Source of the DNA: Clostridia bacterium
GTDB lineage: Bacteria; Bacillota; Clostridia; Oscillospirales; CAG-272
Direction: 5' to 3'
Length of the DNA: 56,139 bases
Assembly (NCBI GenBank): GCA_017412045.1
Contig: JAFQOX010000154.1
Location: 1-56,139 of the forward strand
Part shown: piece by piece, positions 17,375 through 25,888 of the stretch
How positions within the stretch are numbered: position 1 is the first letter of the stretch
Layout: every line of letters starts with the position of its first letter
The notes under the pieces: generated by a model
Told to the model about the DNA's origin: nothing
Databases searched by the model: none
Seen by the model: only the letters and a program-made list of their open reading frames with translations
Made by a program: the position numbers and the translations under genes

Positions 17375-18664
17375 TTACTTTTTGTTGACGGTCGTCAGCA
17401 CGATGCGGCGGTCTTCTACGATATCAACGGAAATATGCAGAGCATCCGTCTCCGTTTCTGACGAATCGCCGTCATCGGGAATCGTGCCCAGAAGACCGAG
17501 AACGTAGCCGCCGAAGGTCTCGCATTCTTCATGCTCAAAATATACGCCGAGAGCCTCCTCTACCTCATCAATGGGCGCGGCGCCCGTGATTTTCCACGTG
17601 TGATCCGAAAGCTGTCGGATGTCTTCCTGAACGTCTTCCTCAGGCTCATTGATATCACCGACAAGAATTTCCAGAAGATCCATGATCGTGATAATACCGC
17701 TCGTGCCGCCGTATTCATCAATGACAACGGCAAAATAATTTCTCGTTGCTCTCATGTTGCGAAGAAGCGTGTCTGCCTTCACGTGTTCGGGGATCAGATA
17801 CGGCTTTGCAACGAATTGCTCCATCGCCTGCCCGATGGAATCGCAATCCGAAAAACAAAACTTTTTAGCGTTGAGAATGCCGATGATGTCGTCCGCGTTC
17901 TCGCCGACGATGGGATAAAAATTGTGTGCCGTTTCCGAGATCGTCTTTCGCCATGCTTCCGCGGAATCTTCCCGACGAAGGAATACGACGTCCGGACGAT
18001 GCGTGCAAATTTCGGAAATCGAGGTGTCGTCAAAGGCGAATACGTTCTGAATCATTGCGTGCTCGTCGCTGTCGATCGTTCCGCCCTCGTTACCGGAATC
18101 CAGCATCATAATAATTTCTTCTTCCGTGGGCGCTTCCTCCTCCTCGTTGGGATTGATGCCGAAAAGACGGAGCATACCGTTGGTGGATTTCGTCAGAATC
18201 CAGACGAAGGGCGCAAAAAATCTGGAAACGAAAGTCAGAATACCGGAAAGACCGAGCGCCATTTTTTCTGCGTTCTTCATAGCGACGCGTTTGGGAACGA
18301 GCTCACCGAAGACGATACTGAAAAAAGAAAGAATGATCGTAATGAAAAATACGCAAACGGCTTTCAAGGTCTCTGCCGAAAGTGTAATTCCGAGGGAAAG
18401 AAGCCATCCGACGAGAGGCTCTGCAAAGTTATCAGCCGCGTAAGCACTGCCGAGCAGTCCCGCGAGCGTGATCGCGACCTGAATCGTAGACAAAAATCCG
18501 GAAGAATTGGAAGTCAGAACAAGCAAACGCTTCGCGCGTTTATTTCCTTGTGCGCTGAGCTTTTCAAGCTTAGCCGTGTTCGTGGACAATACCGCAATTT
18601 CCGCGCCGGCAAAAATTGCGTTCAAAAAGATCAAAATAATTTGTAAAATAATTGCGAAGAACAT
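17375..18664 (-). CDS. CorC/HlyC-CNNM family transporter with CBS pair
   Basis: 429 residues. Four hydrophobic segments (about 1-25, 58-80, 95-120 and 135-160) form a CNNM (DUF21) domain, with FAGAEIAVLS and FGELVPKRVA as signatures. Two CBS motifs (about 205-325) follow, with DEYGGTSGIITIMDLLEILVG closing the pair, then a C-terminal CorC_HlyC domain (TWKITGAAPIDEVEEALG). Family members export Mg2+ or related cations, or couple Na+ to Mg2+. The start at 18664 follows AAAGGAGG at longer than ideal spacing. A 208-nt structured leader precedes it. Confidence 0.9.
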   Translation of the reverse strand: MFFAIILQIILIFLNAIFAGAEIAVLSTNTAKLEKLSAQGNKRAKRLLVLTSNSSGFLSTIQVAITLAGLLGSAYAADNFAEPLVGWLLSLGITLSAETLKAVCVFFITIILSFFSIVFGELVPKRVAMKNAEKMALGLSGILTFVSRFFAPFVWILTKSTNGMLRLFGINPNEEEEAPTEEEIIMMLDSGNEGGTIDSDEHAMIQNVFAFDDTSISEICTHRPDVVFLRREDSAEAWRKTISETAHNFYPIVGENADDIIGILNAKKFCFSDCDSIGQAMEQFVAKPYLIPEHVKADTLLRNMRATRNYFAVVIDEYGGTSGIITIMDLLEILVGDINEPEEDVQEDIRQLSDHTWKITGAAPIDEVEEALGVYFEHEECETFGGYVLGLLGTIPDDGDSSETETDALHISVDIVEDRRIVLTTVNKK

Positions 18665-18872
18665 ACCCCTTTGCGGCGTATCGCCGCCTCCTTTAACATT
18701 TCATTTTATATTTCATCGGGAAAAAAACGTATAAAAGGCACGGCCTATGCCAAAAACGGCGTAGACCATGCCTTAAACCCTATATGAAATGAATGAAACG
18801 TTCTGCACAGTACACATATCCGCATTACTGTCGCCGTCGTCCACTTTTTTCACCACTTTCCTTACAATGATT
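18665..18872 (-). promoter_or_regulatory. Structured 5' leader with internal terminator hairpin
   Basis: Transcription from the promoter at 18879-18907 makes about 208 nt before the transporter start. The leader contains AAAGTGG repeated after a short spacer (GGAAAGTGGTGAAAAAAGTGG split across two units), a CAGTA/TACTG hairpin, and a 15-bp terminator-like hairpin at 18737-18772 followed by a U-rich stretch. This layout is expected of a cis-acting attenuator or ion-sensing riboswitch, but I see no match to known Mg2+, Mn2+ or Ni/Co riboswitch cores. Confidence 0.5.
18737..18772 (-). terminator. Terminator-like hairpin inside the transporter leader
   Basis: GGCATGGTCTACGCC pairs with GGCATAGGCCGTGCC (15 bp with three G-U pairs) around GTTTTT, followed by TTTTATACGTTTTTTT on the minus strand. 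Confidence 0.7.
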
Positions 18873-18878
18873 ATTTTT

Positions 18879-18907
18879 ATTTTACCATAATTTGCTTTGA
18901 TTGTCAA
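18879..18907 (-). promoter_or_regulatory. Promoter of the CorC/HlyC gene
   Basis: Minus strand TTGACA, 17 nt, TAAAAT with a TG extension. Confidence 0.82.
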
Positions 18908-19045
18908 TAGGCTTTCTTTTGATTTTCAGAATTTTGTGATTTTTTTGAATGGCTCGGCGAAAAAGGAAAATATGCGGCAGTCTTTTCACCGGCGGAGAGG
19001 GCAAAAAACGATCCTCCGCGCGGCGTTTTAATTTGGTAAAACAGG

Positions 19046-19074
19046 TTGACTTTTTTTCCAAAATATATTATGAT
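19046..19074 (+). promoter_or_regulatory. Promoter of the HTH-ARH pair
   Basis: TTGACT, 17 nt, TATGAT, about 115 nt before the first gene. The A/T-rich leader between them has no clear hairpin. Confidence 0.72.
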
Positions 19075-19192
19075 AAGTGTGAATATCATTCGTCGATTGC
19101 GATGACAATTCTCAAGAAAAAGTCTTTACTTTTTCACGTTTATATTTATTACACGAACTGAACACGCAAGCTTATGATAGGAGGACCTAAAA

Positions 19193-20788
19193 ATGGCAAT
19201 TTCTACCTTGATCTCCGCACTCAGAAAAAAAGCCAAGCTTTCTGAGCAAGAATTCGCGGAGCTGTTCGACGTTTCCGAAGAAACGCTTTCCGATTGGGAA
19301 TCCGGCGCAAAGGAGCCCGAAATCCGACACGTCGTCCGTATTGCAAAGCATTTCCGCATTTCCGCGGATCGGCTTCTCGGCACGGGCATGACGGAAGAAA
19401 AAGAAGCCCTCAAGGGTAACGATATGATGCCCAATTATGAAAAACTGCCTGAATGGGAGCTGTATTCCAAATCTCTGCATTTCGAATATATGCAGTGCAT
19501 AGAGGAAGGTCTCGATATTGCGCAGTACAAGAAGCTTTTTGATGCGATCGGCGCTTTGCCCGCCAACGAGTATAAAGAAAGAATGGCTGACGTGCTTTTT
19601 GATTTCATTTGCCACGCAGACACCGTTGAGGGCTATCCCTACGTCGAGCCTTCCGATCTGGATGGAATCCTCGCGCTCTGCGAGGAATATCCGCTCAAGG
19701 ATAACACGCTGACGGAGGAAGAGCTCCGCGAAAAGATCCGCGGCGCATGGTACGGCAGAATCTGCGGCTGTTTGCTCGGTAAGCCCGTGGAGGGCGTTCT
19801 GTGCGACGATCTGACCAGACTGCTCAAGGACACCGGAAACTATCCGATGACCAGATACATTCTGAATCGTGAATTGACACCCGAAATGTTTGAATACTGC
19901 CACGGCAGACTTCAGAAGAAGGGCTATGCCGACGTCATCGAATGCGCCCCTGTGGACGACGATACCAACTACGTCGCGCTCGCGCAGGTGCTGATCCGCA
20001 AGCACGGCTACGATTTCCGTCCGAGCCACGTCGCGCAGATCTGGATGGAGCGTCAAGGTAAAAACGCTTACTGCACCGCAGAGAGAATCGCTTACTGCAA
20101 CTTCATCCGTGGTCTCAGACCCCCCTATTCTGCTATGCATAAAAACAGCTATCGCGAATGGATCGGCGCGCAGATCCGCGGCGACTACTTCGGCTACATC
20201 AATCCCGGCAATCCCAAAGCCGCAGCGGATATGGCTTGGAGAGATGCTTCCGTTTCCCACGTCAAGAACGGCATTTACGGCGAAATGTTTGCCTCCGCGA
20301 TGATCGCTTGCGCGGCTGTGACCGATGATATCGAGGACATCATCCGCGGCGGTCTCGCTTACGTTCCGACGACCTCCAGACTGTACGAAAAGATCACGCA
20401 GGTGATCGAGGACTATAAAAACGGCGTGGGCTTCTACGAAGCCGTTGAAAAGCTCAAAACAGAGTACGATCCCAACAATTCTCACGGCTGGACGCACACC
20501 ATCCCCAACGCCGCCATCGTCGTTCTGGCTCTGCTCCACGGCGAGGGCGATTTCGGCAAATCCATCTGCCGCGCGGTCGAGGTCGGCTACGACACGGACT
20601 GCAACGGCGCGACTGTCGGTTCGATCATCGGTATCCGCAACGGCTATTCCGGTATCGGCGACGTATGGACGGCACCCACTCGCGGTAAGCTGGCTACCTC
20701 CATTTTCGGTGTCGGTATTCTCGATATTGAGAAGGCTGTCGAACGGACGATGAAGCATATCGCCGGCGATCTCGACAACGAGGATTGA
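19193..20788 (+). CDS. XRE-type HTH fused to ADP-ribosylglycohydrolase-like domain (copy 1)
   Basis: 531 residues. Residues 5-62 are an XRE/Cro-type helix-turn-helix (SEQEFAELFDVSEETLSDWE). Residues 80-175 form a helical linker domain that I do not recognise. From 178 on is an ADP-ribosylglycohydrolase (ARH/DraG) fold: GAWYGRICGCLLGKPVEG, the metal-binding VDDDTNY (D255-D257, T258), and GYDTDCNGATVGS (D467, D469). ARH enzymes remove ADP-ribose from proteins, nucleic acids or small molecules using two Mg2+ ions. RBS AGGAGG precedes the ATG. It is followed after 28 nt by a paralogue of the same architecture, so they form one operon. The substrate and target promoter are unknown. Confidence 0.85.
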   Translation: MAISTLISALRKKAKLSEQEFAELFDVSEETLSDWESGAKEPEIRHVVRIAKHFRISADRLLGTGMTEEKEALKGNDMMPNYEKLPEWELYSKSLHFEYMQCIEEGLDIAQYKKLFDAIGALPANEYKERMADVLFDFICHADTVEGYPYVEPSDLDGILALCEEYPLKDNTLTEEELREKIRGAWYGRICGCLLGKPVEGVLCDDLTRLLKDTGNYPMTRYILNRELTPEMFEYCHGRLQKKGYADVIECAPVDDDTNYVALAQVLIRKHGYDFRPSHVAQIWMERQGKNAYCTAERIAYCNFIRGLRPPYSAMHKNSYREWIGAQIRGDYFGYINPGNPKAAADMAWRDASVSHVKNGIYGEMFASAMIACAAVTDDIEDIIRGGLAYVPTTSRLYEKITQVIEDYKNGVGFYEAVEKLKTEYDPNNSHGWTHTIPNAAIVVLALLHGEGDFGKSICRAVEVGYDTDCNGATVGSIIGIRNGYSGIGDVWTAPTRGKLATSIFGVGILDIEKAVERTMKHIAGDLDNED

Positions 20789-20816
20789 TCATCCAAAGAA
20801 AGGTACGGTTATCGAT

Positions 20817-22394
20817 ATGGCTTTTTCCGATAATATTTACAGATTGAGAAAAAAGGAGGGCCTCAGCGAGCGGGAATTCGCTTCCCTGTTCGGCGCCTCC
20901 GAGGCAGACGTACGCGCGTGGGAAAATGACGGTGAATATCCCAACCGCGAAACGCTCCTTCGCATTGCCGAGCACTTCCGTCTGACCTGCAACGAGCTGC
21001 TCGTGCTGAATCCTTACGCGGACGGTGATCTTCCGCGCGGAAAGGCGATTCTCCCCGATTTTGAGCCCGACGATATTTCGGACTCCTATACGGCTTCCCT
21101 GATTTACGAATATATGCAGAGCATTCGTGAGGGCAGAGATGCGGAGCAGTACAATAAGGTTCTTCTCGCCATCCGCAAAATGCCCGCGGGCATTCACAGA
21201 GAGAAGATGGCGGACATTCTTTTCGAGGCCTTGCAGAACTGCCGCTTGCGCGACGATTTCAAGTTCATCGAGCCTTCCGATCTCGAAAACATCAAGAAGT
21301 ACCGCAAGCCTCACGAATTTGAGAAAAAAGAGCTTCCCGAGGACGTTCTCCGCGATAAGATCAAGGGCGCGTGGCTCGGCAGAATCTGCGGCTGTCTGCT
21401 CGGCAAGCCCATCGAGGGCATTGGCTTTGACGATCTGGATAAGCTCCTGAAGTTGACGGACAACTATCCCATGAACCGCTATATCACGGCGAAGGATCTG
21501 ACGGCGGAAATGCAGAAGGAACATAAATTCCCCGTGCGCAGATCGTGTCTGGCGGACAGGATCACCTGCGCGCCATGGGATGACGATACCAACTACGTCG
21601 TTCTCGCGCAATGTCTGATCGAAAAATACGGACGCGATTTCACACCCGACAATATGGCGCAGAACTGGATCGCGCTTCAGGGCAGAAACGCTTACTATAC
21701 CGCTGAGCGCGTGGCGTTCCGTAACTTCGTCAACGGCTACAAGCCGCCCTTCTCCGCCGTTTACAAGAATCCCTACCGCGAAATGATCGGCGCGCAGATC
21801 CGCGGCGACTACTTCGGCTACATCAACCCCGGCGATCCCGAAAAAGCCGCTGAAATGGCGTTCCGCGATGCCTGCATCTCCCACGTCAAGAACGGCATTT
21901 ACGGCGAAATGTTCGTCGCCGCGATGATCGCTTGCGCGGCGGTGACGGATAATATGGAGGATATTATTCGCGGCGGTCTGGCACAGATTCCCGAGACATC
22001 CCGTCTTTACGACAAGATCGACCGCGTGATCAAGGATTTCAAAAACGGCGTTACCCGCGAGGAAGCGTACGCAAGAGTCAAGGAGGAATACAATATCAAG
22101 GATTCCGACAGCTGGCTCCACACGATCTCCAACGCCGCCATCGTCGCGATCGGTCTGCTCTACGGAGAGGGCGATTTCGGCAAATCCATCTGCGCCGCCG
22201 TCGAGGTCGGCTATGATACGGACTGCAACGGCGCGACCGTCGGCTCCGTTCTCGGTATGAGAAACGGCACGGCAGGCATCGGCGAGGAATGGACGAAGCC
22301 CGTCGGCGGAAAGCTGGAAACCACCATTTTCGGTATCAGCGTCATCGACCTGGACGAAGCCGCCGAAAAGACCATGAAGCACCTGCCTCAATAA
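20817..22394 (+). CDS. XRE-type HTH fused to ADP-ribosylglycohydrolase-like domain (copy 2)
   Basis: 525 residues, co-linear with copy 1 throughout: HTH at 5-62 (SEREFASLFGASEADVRAWE), helical middle, ARH domain from 178 (GAWLGRICGCLLGKPIEG). The metal residues are at the same positions (WDDDTNY, D255-D257) and GYDTDCNGATVGS is identical. Both copies keep the catalytic residues, so both are probably active. The HTH recognition helix differs, which suggests different DNA targets or a heterodimer. AAGAAAGG precedes the ATG. No terminator follows within 10 nt; the left arm of the inverted-repeat cassette begins 12 nt after the stop. Confidence 0.85.
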   Translation: MAFSDNIYRLRKKEGLSEREFASLFGASEADVRAWENDGEYPNRETLLRIAEHFRLTCNELLVLNPYADGDLPRGKAILPDFEPDDISDSYTASLIYEYMQSIREGRDAEQYNKVLLAIRKMPAGIHREKMADILFEALQNCRLRDDFKFIEPSDLENIKKYRKPHEFEKKELPEDVLRDKIKGAWLGRICGCLLGKPIEGIGFDDLDKLLKLTDNYPMNRYITAKDLTAEMQKEHKFPVRRSCLADRITCAPWDDDTNYVVLAQCLIEKYGRDFTPDNMAQNWIALQGRNAYYTAERVAFRNFVNGYKPPFSAVYKNPYREMIGAQIRGDYFGYINPGDPEKAAEMAFRDACISHVKNGIYGEMFVAAMIACAAVTDNMEDIIRGGLAQIPETSRLYDKIDRVIKDFKNGVTREEAYARVKEEYNIKDSDSWLHTISNAAIVAIGLLYGEGDFGKSICAAVEVGYDTDCNGATVGSVLGMRNGTAGIGEEWTKPVGGKLETTIFGISVIDLDEAAEKTMKHLPQ

Positions 22395-22405
22395 TTGCGG
22401 CACGT

Positions 22406-22447
22406 AAAAATCCCGTTAAGGAAAAGCGTGATATTCTTATCGGAGAA
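22406..22447 (+). repeat. Left inverted repeat of cassette A
   Basis: It begins AAAAATCCCGTTAAGG, continues AGCGTGATA and ends CGGAGAA. It matches the complement of 23407-23450 with about five mismatches over 42 nt. The tip AAAAATCCCG is shared with cassette B at 37873. Confidence 0.8.
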
Positions 22448-22459
22448 ATTGTATAACAC

Positions 22460-22502
22460 ACGGTAGGGGTGAACTGTGTTCGCACGCGGGCGTTCGCAGA
22501 AC
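22460..22502. repeat. Short hairpin-rich intergenic repeat
   Basis: ACGGTAGGGGTGAACTGTG, followed by GGGCGTTCGCAGAACGCC, which folds as GGCGTTC/GAACGCC. It resembles short extragenic repeats that I recall from gut Clostridia; only one copy is in this window. Confidence 0.35.
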
Positions 22503-22544
22503 GCCATTACGGATAGGGAAAATTTGCTCCGCAGTAAATAAGTA

Positions 22545-22580
22545 ACCCCGACAGATTACGGTCTGTCGGGGTCATTTTTT
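22545..22580. terminator. Terminator-like hairpin at the 3' end of the cassette A gene
   Basis: ACCCCGACAGA pairs with TCTGTCGGGGT around TTACGG, followed by CATTTTTT on the plus strand. It could end transcription from the ARH operon; on the minus strand it directly follows the lipoprotein gene but lacks a long T run. Confidence 0.7.
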
Positions 22581-23268
22581 AGTTGTTTATCAATTTATCT
22601 ACCCATTCTTGAGTTAAAACATATTCTATATCGTCGATTGTGATTGAATATGCTTTATCATCAAATGACATCACTTGCAAAGGAATAACTATGTTAACAT
22701 CGTCCTGTATAACACCGCAGGCATATCCGTAGATATAACAGTTTTTCAACATCCCGTCGGGTTGCTTTACCAAATCATACAGTCCAGCATCTTTGGCCTT
22801 TTGACCGCTTTTAATTACATTAAGAAAATCTTCACATTCAGTTATTCCAGTTTTTGAGATTATCGTTTCATCACTATTAAAAAGCGAACCTTTTACAAAA
22901 TCAAATCTAATACAATTATCAATAGTGACTTCTGTTTTCAGCAATTCTGACTTTACATACATAGCAGCAAACTCATTGTCGGGAAAATATCTTACCAATA
23001 CATCTTGACTACCATTAACAGAATACATACCTGTTTTAATCTTATTGGTAAGATGAACAAAGGTCTTTTTTTCTCCCTTTACATGACCGATGAACTCCCA
23101 TTCTCCAAAACACCAAACTCTACCCTCGTTGCCGACAAAAGTGTATTCAGTGCCGTCGGTCGTTACAATGGTGTTATTTTCAGTTTCCGTAAATTCGACA
23201 TTATTGGTACAAGCGACAAAAGAAAAGACAATCACCAAACAAATAAAAATAATTGATATCTTTCTCAT
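22579..23268 (-). CDS. Putative lipoprotein, cassette A passenger
   Basis: 229 residues. Signal peptide with lipobox FSFVAC (C20), so probably a membrane-anchored surface lipoprotein. The mature part is beta-rich (TTDGTEYTFVGNEG, CFGEWEFIGHVKG) and resembles no family I know. Base composition is clearly AT-richer than the flanking ARH and esterase genes. It is the only gene inside a 1.04-kb segment bounded by long inverted repeats. AGGAGG lies 5-9 nt before the ATG. Confidence 0.72.
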   Translation of the reverse strand: MRKISIIFICLVIVFSFVACTNNVEFTETENNTIVTTDGTEYTFVGNEGRVWCFGEWEFIGHVKGEKKTFVHLTNKIKTGMYSVNGSQDVLVRYFPDNEFAAMYVKSELLKTEVTIDNCIRFDFVKGSLFNSDETIISKTGITECEDFLNVIKSGQKAKDAGLYDLVKQPDGMLKNCYIYGYACGVIQDDVNIVIPLQVMSFDDKAYSITIDDIEYVLTQEWVDKLINN

Positions 23269-23406
23269 AATATTACCTCCTTTTTGCTGATGAATAAGCT
23301 TTTCTTTTCGGCAATTCTTTTTTGTTCTCCATTTTCATCACCCATCCCATTATAACACAAATCGGCAGAGAAAACAAGTTCTCTGCCGAAATTTTGTGCT
23401 TACGAA

Positions 23407-23450
23407 TTCTCCGTTAAGAGTATCACGCTAAACCTTAACGGGATTTTTTT
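23407..23450 (-). repeat. Right inverted repeat of cassette A
   Basis: Complement reads AAAAAAATCCCGTTAAGG, then AGCGTGATA and CGGAGAA. It lies 18 nt from the 3' end of the esterase gene. See the left arm at 22406-22447. Confidence 0.8.
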
Positions 23451-23468
23451 CATTCATTTACGGTAGGA

Positions 23469-25538
23469 TTATTTGGACTGACCGAGGAGCCAATCGACGA
23501 GACCTTTCGTCGCGTAAGCCTGATCCCAGCAGCTGTGACCGACGCCGGGAAGATAGGTCGCCTGCATCTTCGTGCCGCCTGCTCCCTGGATGGCGCTTTC
23601 CATATCGGAAGTGCCCTTGGGGGGAACGGTGCTGTCAGCAGTGCCGTGGAATGCCCAGATCGCAATATCCTTGAGCTTTGCCGCTTCGGAAGGAATGCCC
23701 GCGCCGCAAAGCGGAATTGCCGCCGCGAATACCTCCGCGCGTCTGGTGATCAGCTCCCACGTGCCGTAGCCGCCCATCGAGATGCCCGCCGCATAAACGC
23801 GGGAGGTGTCGACCTTGCCGCTCGTCAGATATTCGTCGAGAAGCGCCATTGCCGCCGCCATCGCCATCGTGGGCTTTTCGGGAAGCGCGGGACGGGAGCC
23901 CTGGGACCATTTGTGAACGTTGGAGTCGATCCATTCGCGGTCGCCGCCGTCGTCGCAGGTTGCCTGAGGCGCAACGATGATGACGTTATCCTTTGCGATC
24001 AGATCGTTGATGAGCTTGTTTTCGCCGCCGTTGACGCGGATATTCTGCGCGTTATCCATGCCCGTTTCTCCGTGACCGTGGAGGAAGAACAGGAGCGGAT
24101 ATTTTTCAGCACTTTCGGGATCGTAGCCGGAGGGGAAATATACGCGATAGGGCAAATGCAGCTCGCTTTCGCCGTCGTTGTAAACGAAGACGTCTCTGCC
24201 CATGGCATCCGCTGTCTTGTAGCCCGCGAGGATCACGTTCTCGCTGACCGCGTAATTGTAGAGCTTACAATCGGTGATCTTGACCTTGGCGCCGTTGACG
24301 TTGATCGCGCCTTCACCGATGAGATCGCGGGAGATGCTGGGAACGGCCTGGTTTGCAGGCTTGGTGGAATTCTGCAATACGCCGTTCAGATAGAAAAGGA
24401 TCGTTTTGCTGTCGGGATTCTGGATCATGACTGCGTAGTACTCGCCGTTGCCGATCGGCTCGTTGGCGTAGTATTTGCTTTCGCCCACGTGCATGATCAG
24501 ACGGTTCTGTTCATCGAGAGAGAAGCCGTAGGTGCCTTTGCCTGCGTCCTTTTTCACGATGTCGCCGGGCTTGCTGTCGCCCGTACGGCTGAATTTTACA
24601 GCAAGCGTAAAGCCCTCGCCCGCAAAGAAGCCGTCGGGATCCGCATCGGTCACGGTGAAGGATTCGCCGCTTTCCGCTTTCTTATCCAGAAGCACGGTGT
24701 TTGCTTCCTTTTTGAAGTTCTGAATATAGGATTCGGACAATGCGCAATCGTAGATCTGAATGTCGTCGAGCTTGCCGAGGAATTGACGCTGACCGACCTT
24801 TTCACCCATCGCGCCGATGAAAAGATCCGTTGCCGTGGAAGCATCTGCGGGATAGTTGACGAAGGAGCCGCGGATGCCGTCCACGTAAGTGGTGATCGTA
24901 CCCTTGGCGGCGTCCTGTACCATCACGAAATGATGCCATTTGTTGAGCTCGGTATCGGTAGAAGCGTTGATATTGGTATTGCCTCTGACGGGCTGTGCGC
25001 TCGCGGTGAAGAAGATTCCCTTGGAAGAAGAGGAATTGGCGATCGTCACGAGATAGCACTCCTTGGAGGTGGACGAGAAGCCCTTGTTCAGAATGCAGGG
25101 CCATTTGCTGAAGCTGGTATTCTCGTCAAAGCAATACCAGAGAGAGATGGTGTAGCTGTCCTTCGCGGTGAAATTGAGTTCATCCGCGTTTTTGACGACG
25201 AAATAATCGCCGTTTGCCTTCAGCTGCGCCGCGGAGGTGCCGTTATAGCTTTCTGCCTTCGCCGCGCCGCCGAACGCCGTTGCGTCGTGACCGTTGCCGG
25301 AGGCGTCCGTCACGGTCGTACCGTTCCAGTTATCGAAATCGAGGTGCATGACGAGGTTTTCCGCATAAGAGGGGATCGGCTCGGGATCGGGCTTGGTGTC
25401 CGACGAGGACGTGGAAGAGGTGGATTCCGACGAGGACGTGGATGCCATCGTGGGCGTTACTGCGCCGTGACCGCCGCACGAAGAGAAGAGCATCGCGACC
25501 ATTGCCAGAATCAGCAAAAGGGAGAGTAGTTTTTTCAT
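23469..25538 (-). CDS. Lipoprotein with two LamG-like domains and an esterase domain
   Basis: 689 residues. Lipobox FSSC (C21) is followed by a Ser/Thr-rich stalk (25-55). LamG-like jelly-roll domain 1 covers about 58-280 (LVMHLDFDNWNG...GKLDDIQIYDCALSE) and a second about 290-440. The alpha/beta-hydrolase domain covers about 455-689, with FFLHGHGETG, nucleophile S587 in GISMGGYG, acid Asp in FHGTADSTV and His in GVGHSCW. The last domain is like PHB-depolymerase/feruloyl-esterase enzymes, so a role in removing esters from plant polysaccharides held by the LamG domains is likely. A GGAGG box precedes the ATG. The gene is convergent with the HTH-ARH operon across cassette A. Confidence 0.85.
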   Translation of the reverse strand: MKKLLSLLLILAMVAMLFSSCGGHGAVTPTMASTSSSESTSSTSSSDTKPDPEPIPSYAENLVMHLDFDNWNGTTVTDASGNGHDATAFGGAAKAESYNGTSAAQLKANGDYFVVKNADELNFTAKDSYTISLWYCFDENTSFSKWPCILNKGFSSTSKECYLVTIANSSSSKGIFFTASAQPVRGNTNINASTDTELNKWHHFVMVQDAAKGTITTYVDGIRGSFVNYPADASTATDLFIGAMGEKVGQRQFLGKLDDIQIYDCALSESYIQNFKKEANTVLLDKKAESGESFTVTDADPDGFFAGEGFTLAVKFSRTGDSKPGDIVKKDAGKGTYGFSLDEQNRLIMHVGESKYYANEPIGNGEYYAVMIQNPDSKTILFYLNGVLQNSTKPANQAVPSISRDLIGEGAINVNGAKVKITDCKLYNYAVSENVILAGYKTADAMGRDVFVYNDGESELHLPYRVYFPSGYDPESAEKYPLLFFLHGHGETGMDNAQNIRVNGGENKLINDLIAKDNVIIVAPQATCDDGGDREWIDSNVHKWSQGSRPALPEKPTMAMAAAMALLDEYLTSGKVDTSRVYAAGISMGGYGTWELITRRAEVFAAAIPLCGAGIPSEAAKLKDIAIWAFHGTADSTVPPKGTSDMESAIQGAGGTKMQATYLPGVGHSCWDQAYATKGLVDWLLGQSK

Positions 25539-25607
25539 AGAAATGCCTCCATCTTAAAATATTCGGTACTTTCATTGTACACGGATTTATCCATTTTGTC
25601 AAGATAA

Positions 25608-25641
25608 ATAAAAACGGGAAGCGAAATACTTCCCGTTTTTG
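25608..25641 (-). terminator. Terminator of the decarboxylase-pump operon
   Basis: AAAACGGGAAG pairs with CTTCCCGTTTT around CGAAATA, with T runs on both strands. Confidence 0.85.
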
Positions 25642-25662
25642 TTGATTCAATATAAAATTCCG

Positions 25663-25860
25663 TCAATATCGATCGGATTCTTCAACCTTCTTTTCGATAT
25701 CTTCCTTCATCTTCGCGATCTTGCGGATGGTGAAGGAGGTGATCTGCACCGCGAGGACGATCAAACCGATAACGATGAAGATGGCAAGCAAGCCCTGCCA
25801 CATGATCGTAAGGGATTTCAGAATATTTTCTATATTCATGGGAGTCAGATTATCAAACAT
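25663..25860 (-). CDS. Small membrane protein, OadG-like decarboxylase gamma subunit
   Basis: 65 residues. One membrane helix (about 21-44, GLLAIFIVIGLIVLAV) is followed by a charged C-terminal helix. Its position 28 nt after the beta subunit and its topology match the gamma subunit of Na+-pumping biotin-dependent decarboxylases, although it is shorter than typical OadG. Residue identity alone would not prove this; the call rests on context. Confidence 0.6.
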   Translation of the reverse strand: MFDNLTPMNIENILKSLTIMWQGLLAIFIVIGLIVLAVQITSFTIRKIAKMKEDIEKKVEESDRY

Positions 25861-25888
25861 AAATTAAATTCCTTTCTCAATGAAATAA

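Noticed and set aside
18665..18872. mraZ gene start suggested by the AAAGTGG repeats
   Set aside because: No MraZ-like frame or division gene follows on either strand; only the operator-like repeats are present.
20694..22403. Long minus-strand frames opposite both HTH-ARH genes (also 19187-20758)
   Set aside because: Antisense shadows; the plus-strand frames carry full ARH motifs and SD sites.
23535..25529. 664-codon plus-strand frame opposite the LamG-esterase gene
   Set aside because: Shadow of the real minus-strand gene, which has a signal peptide, lipobox, catalytic motifs and an SD.
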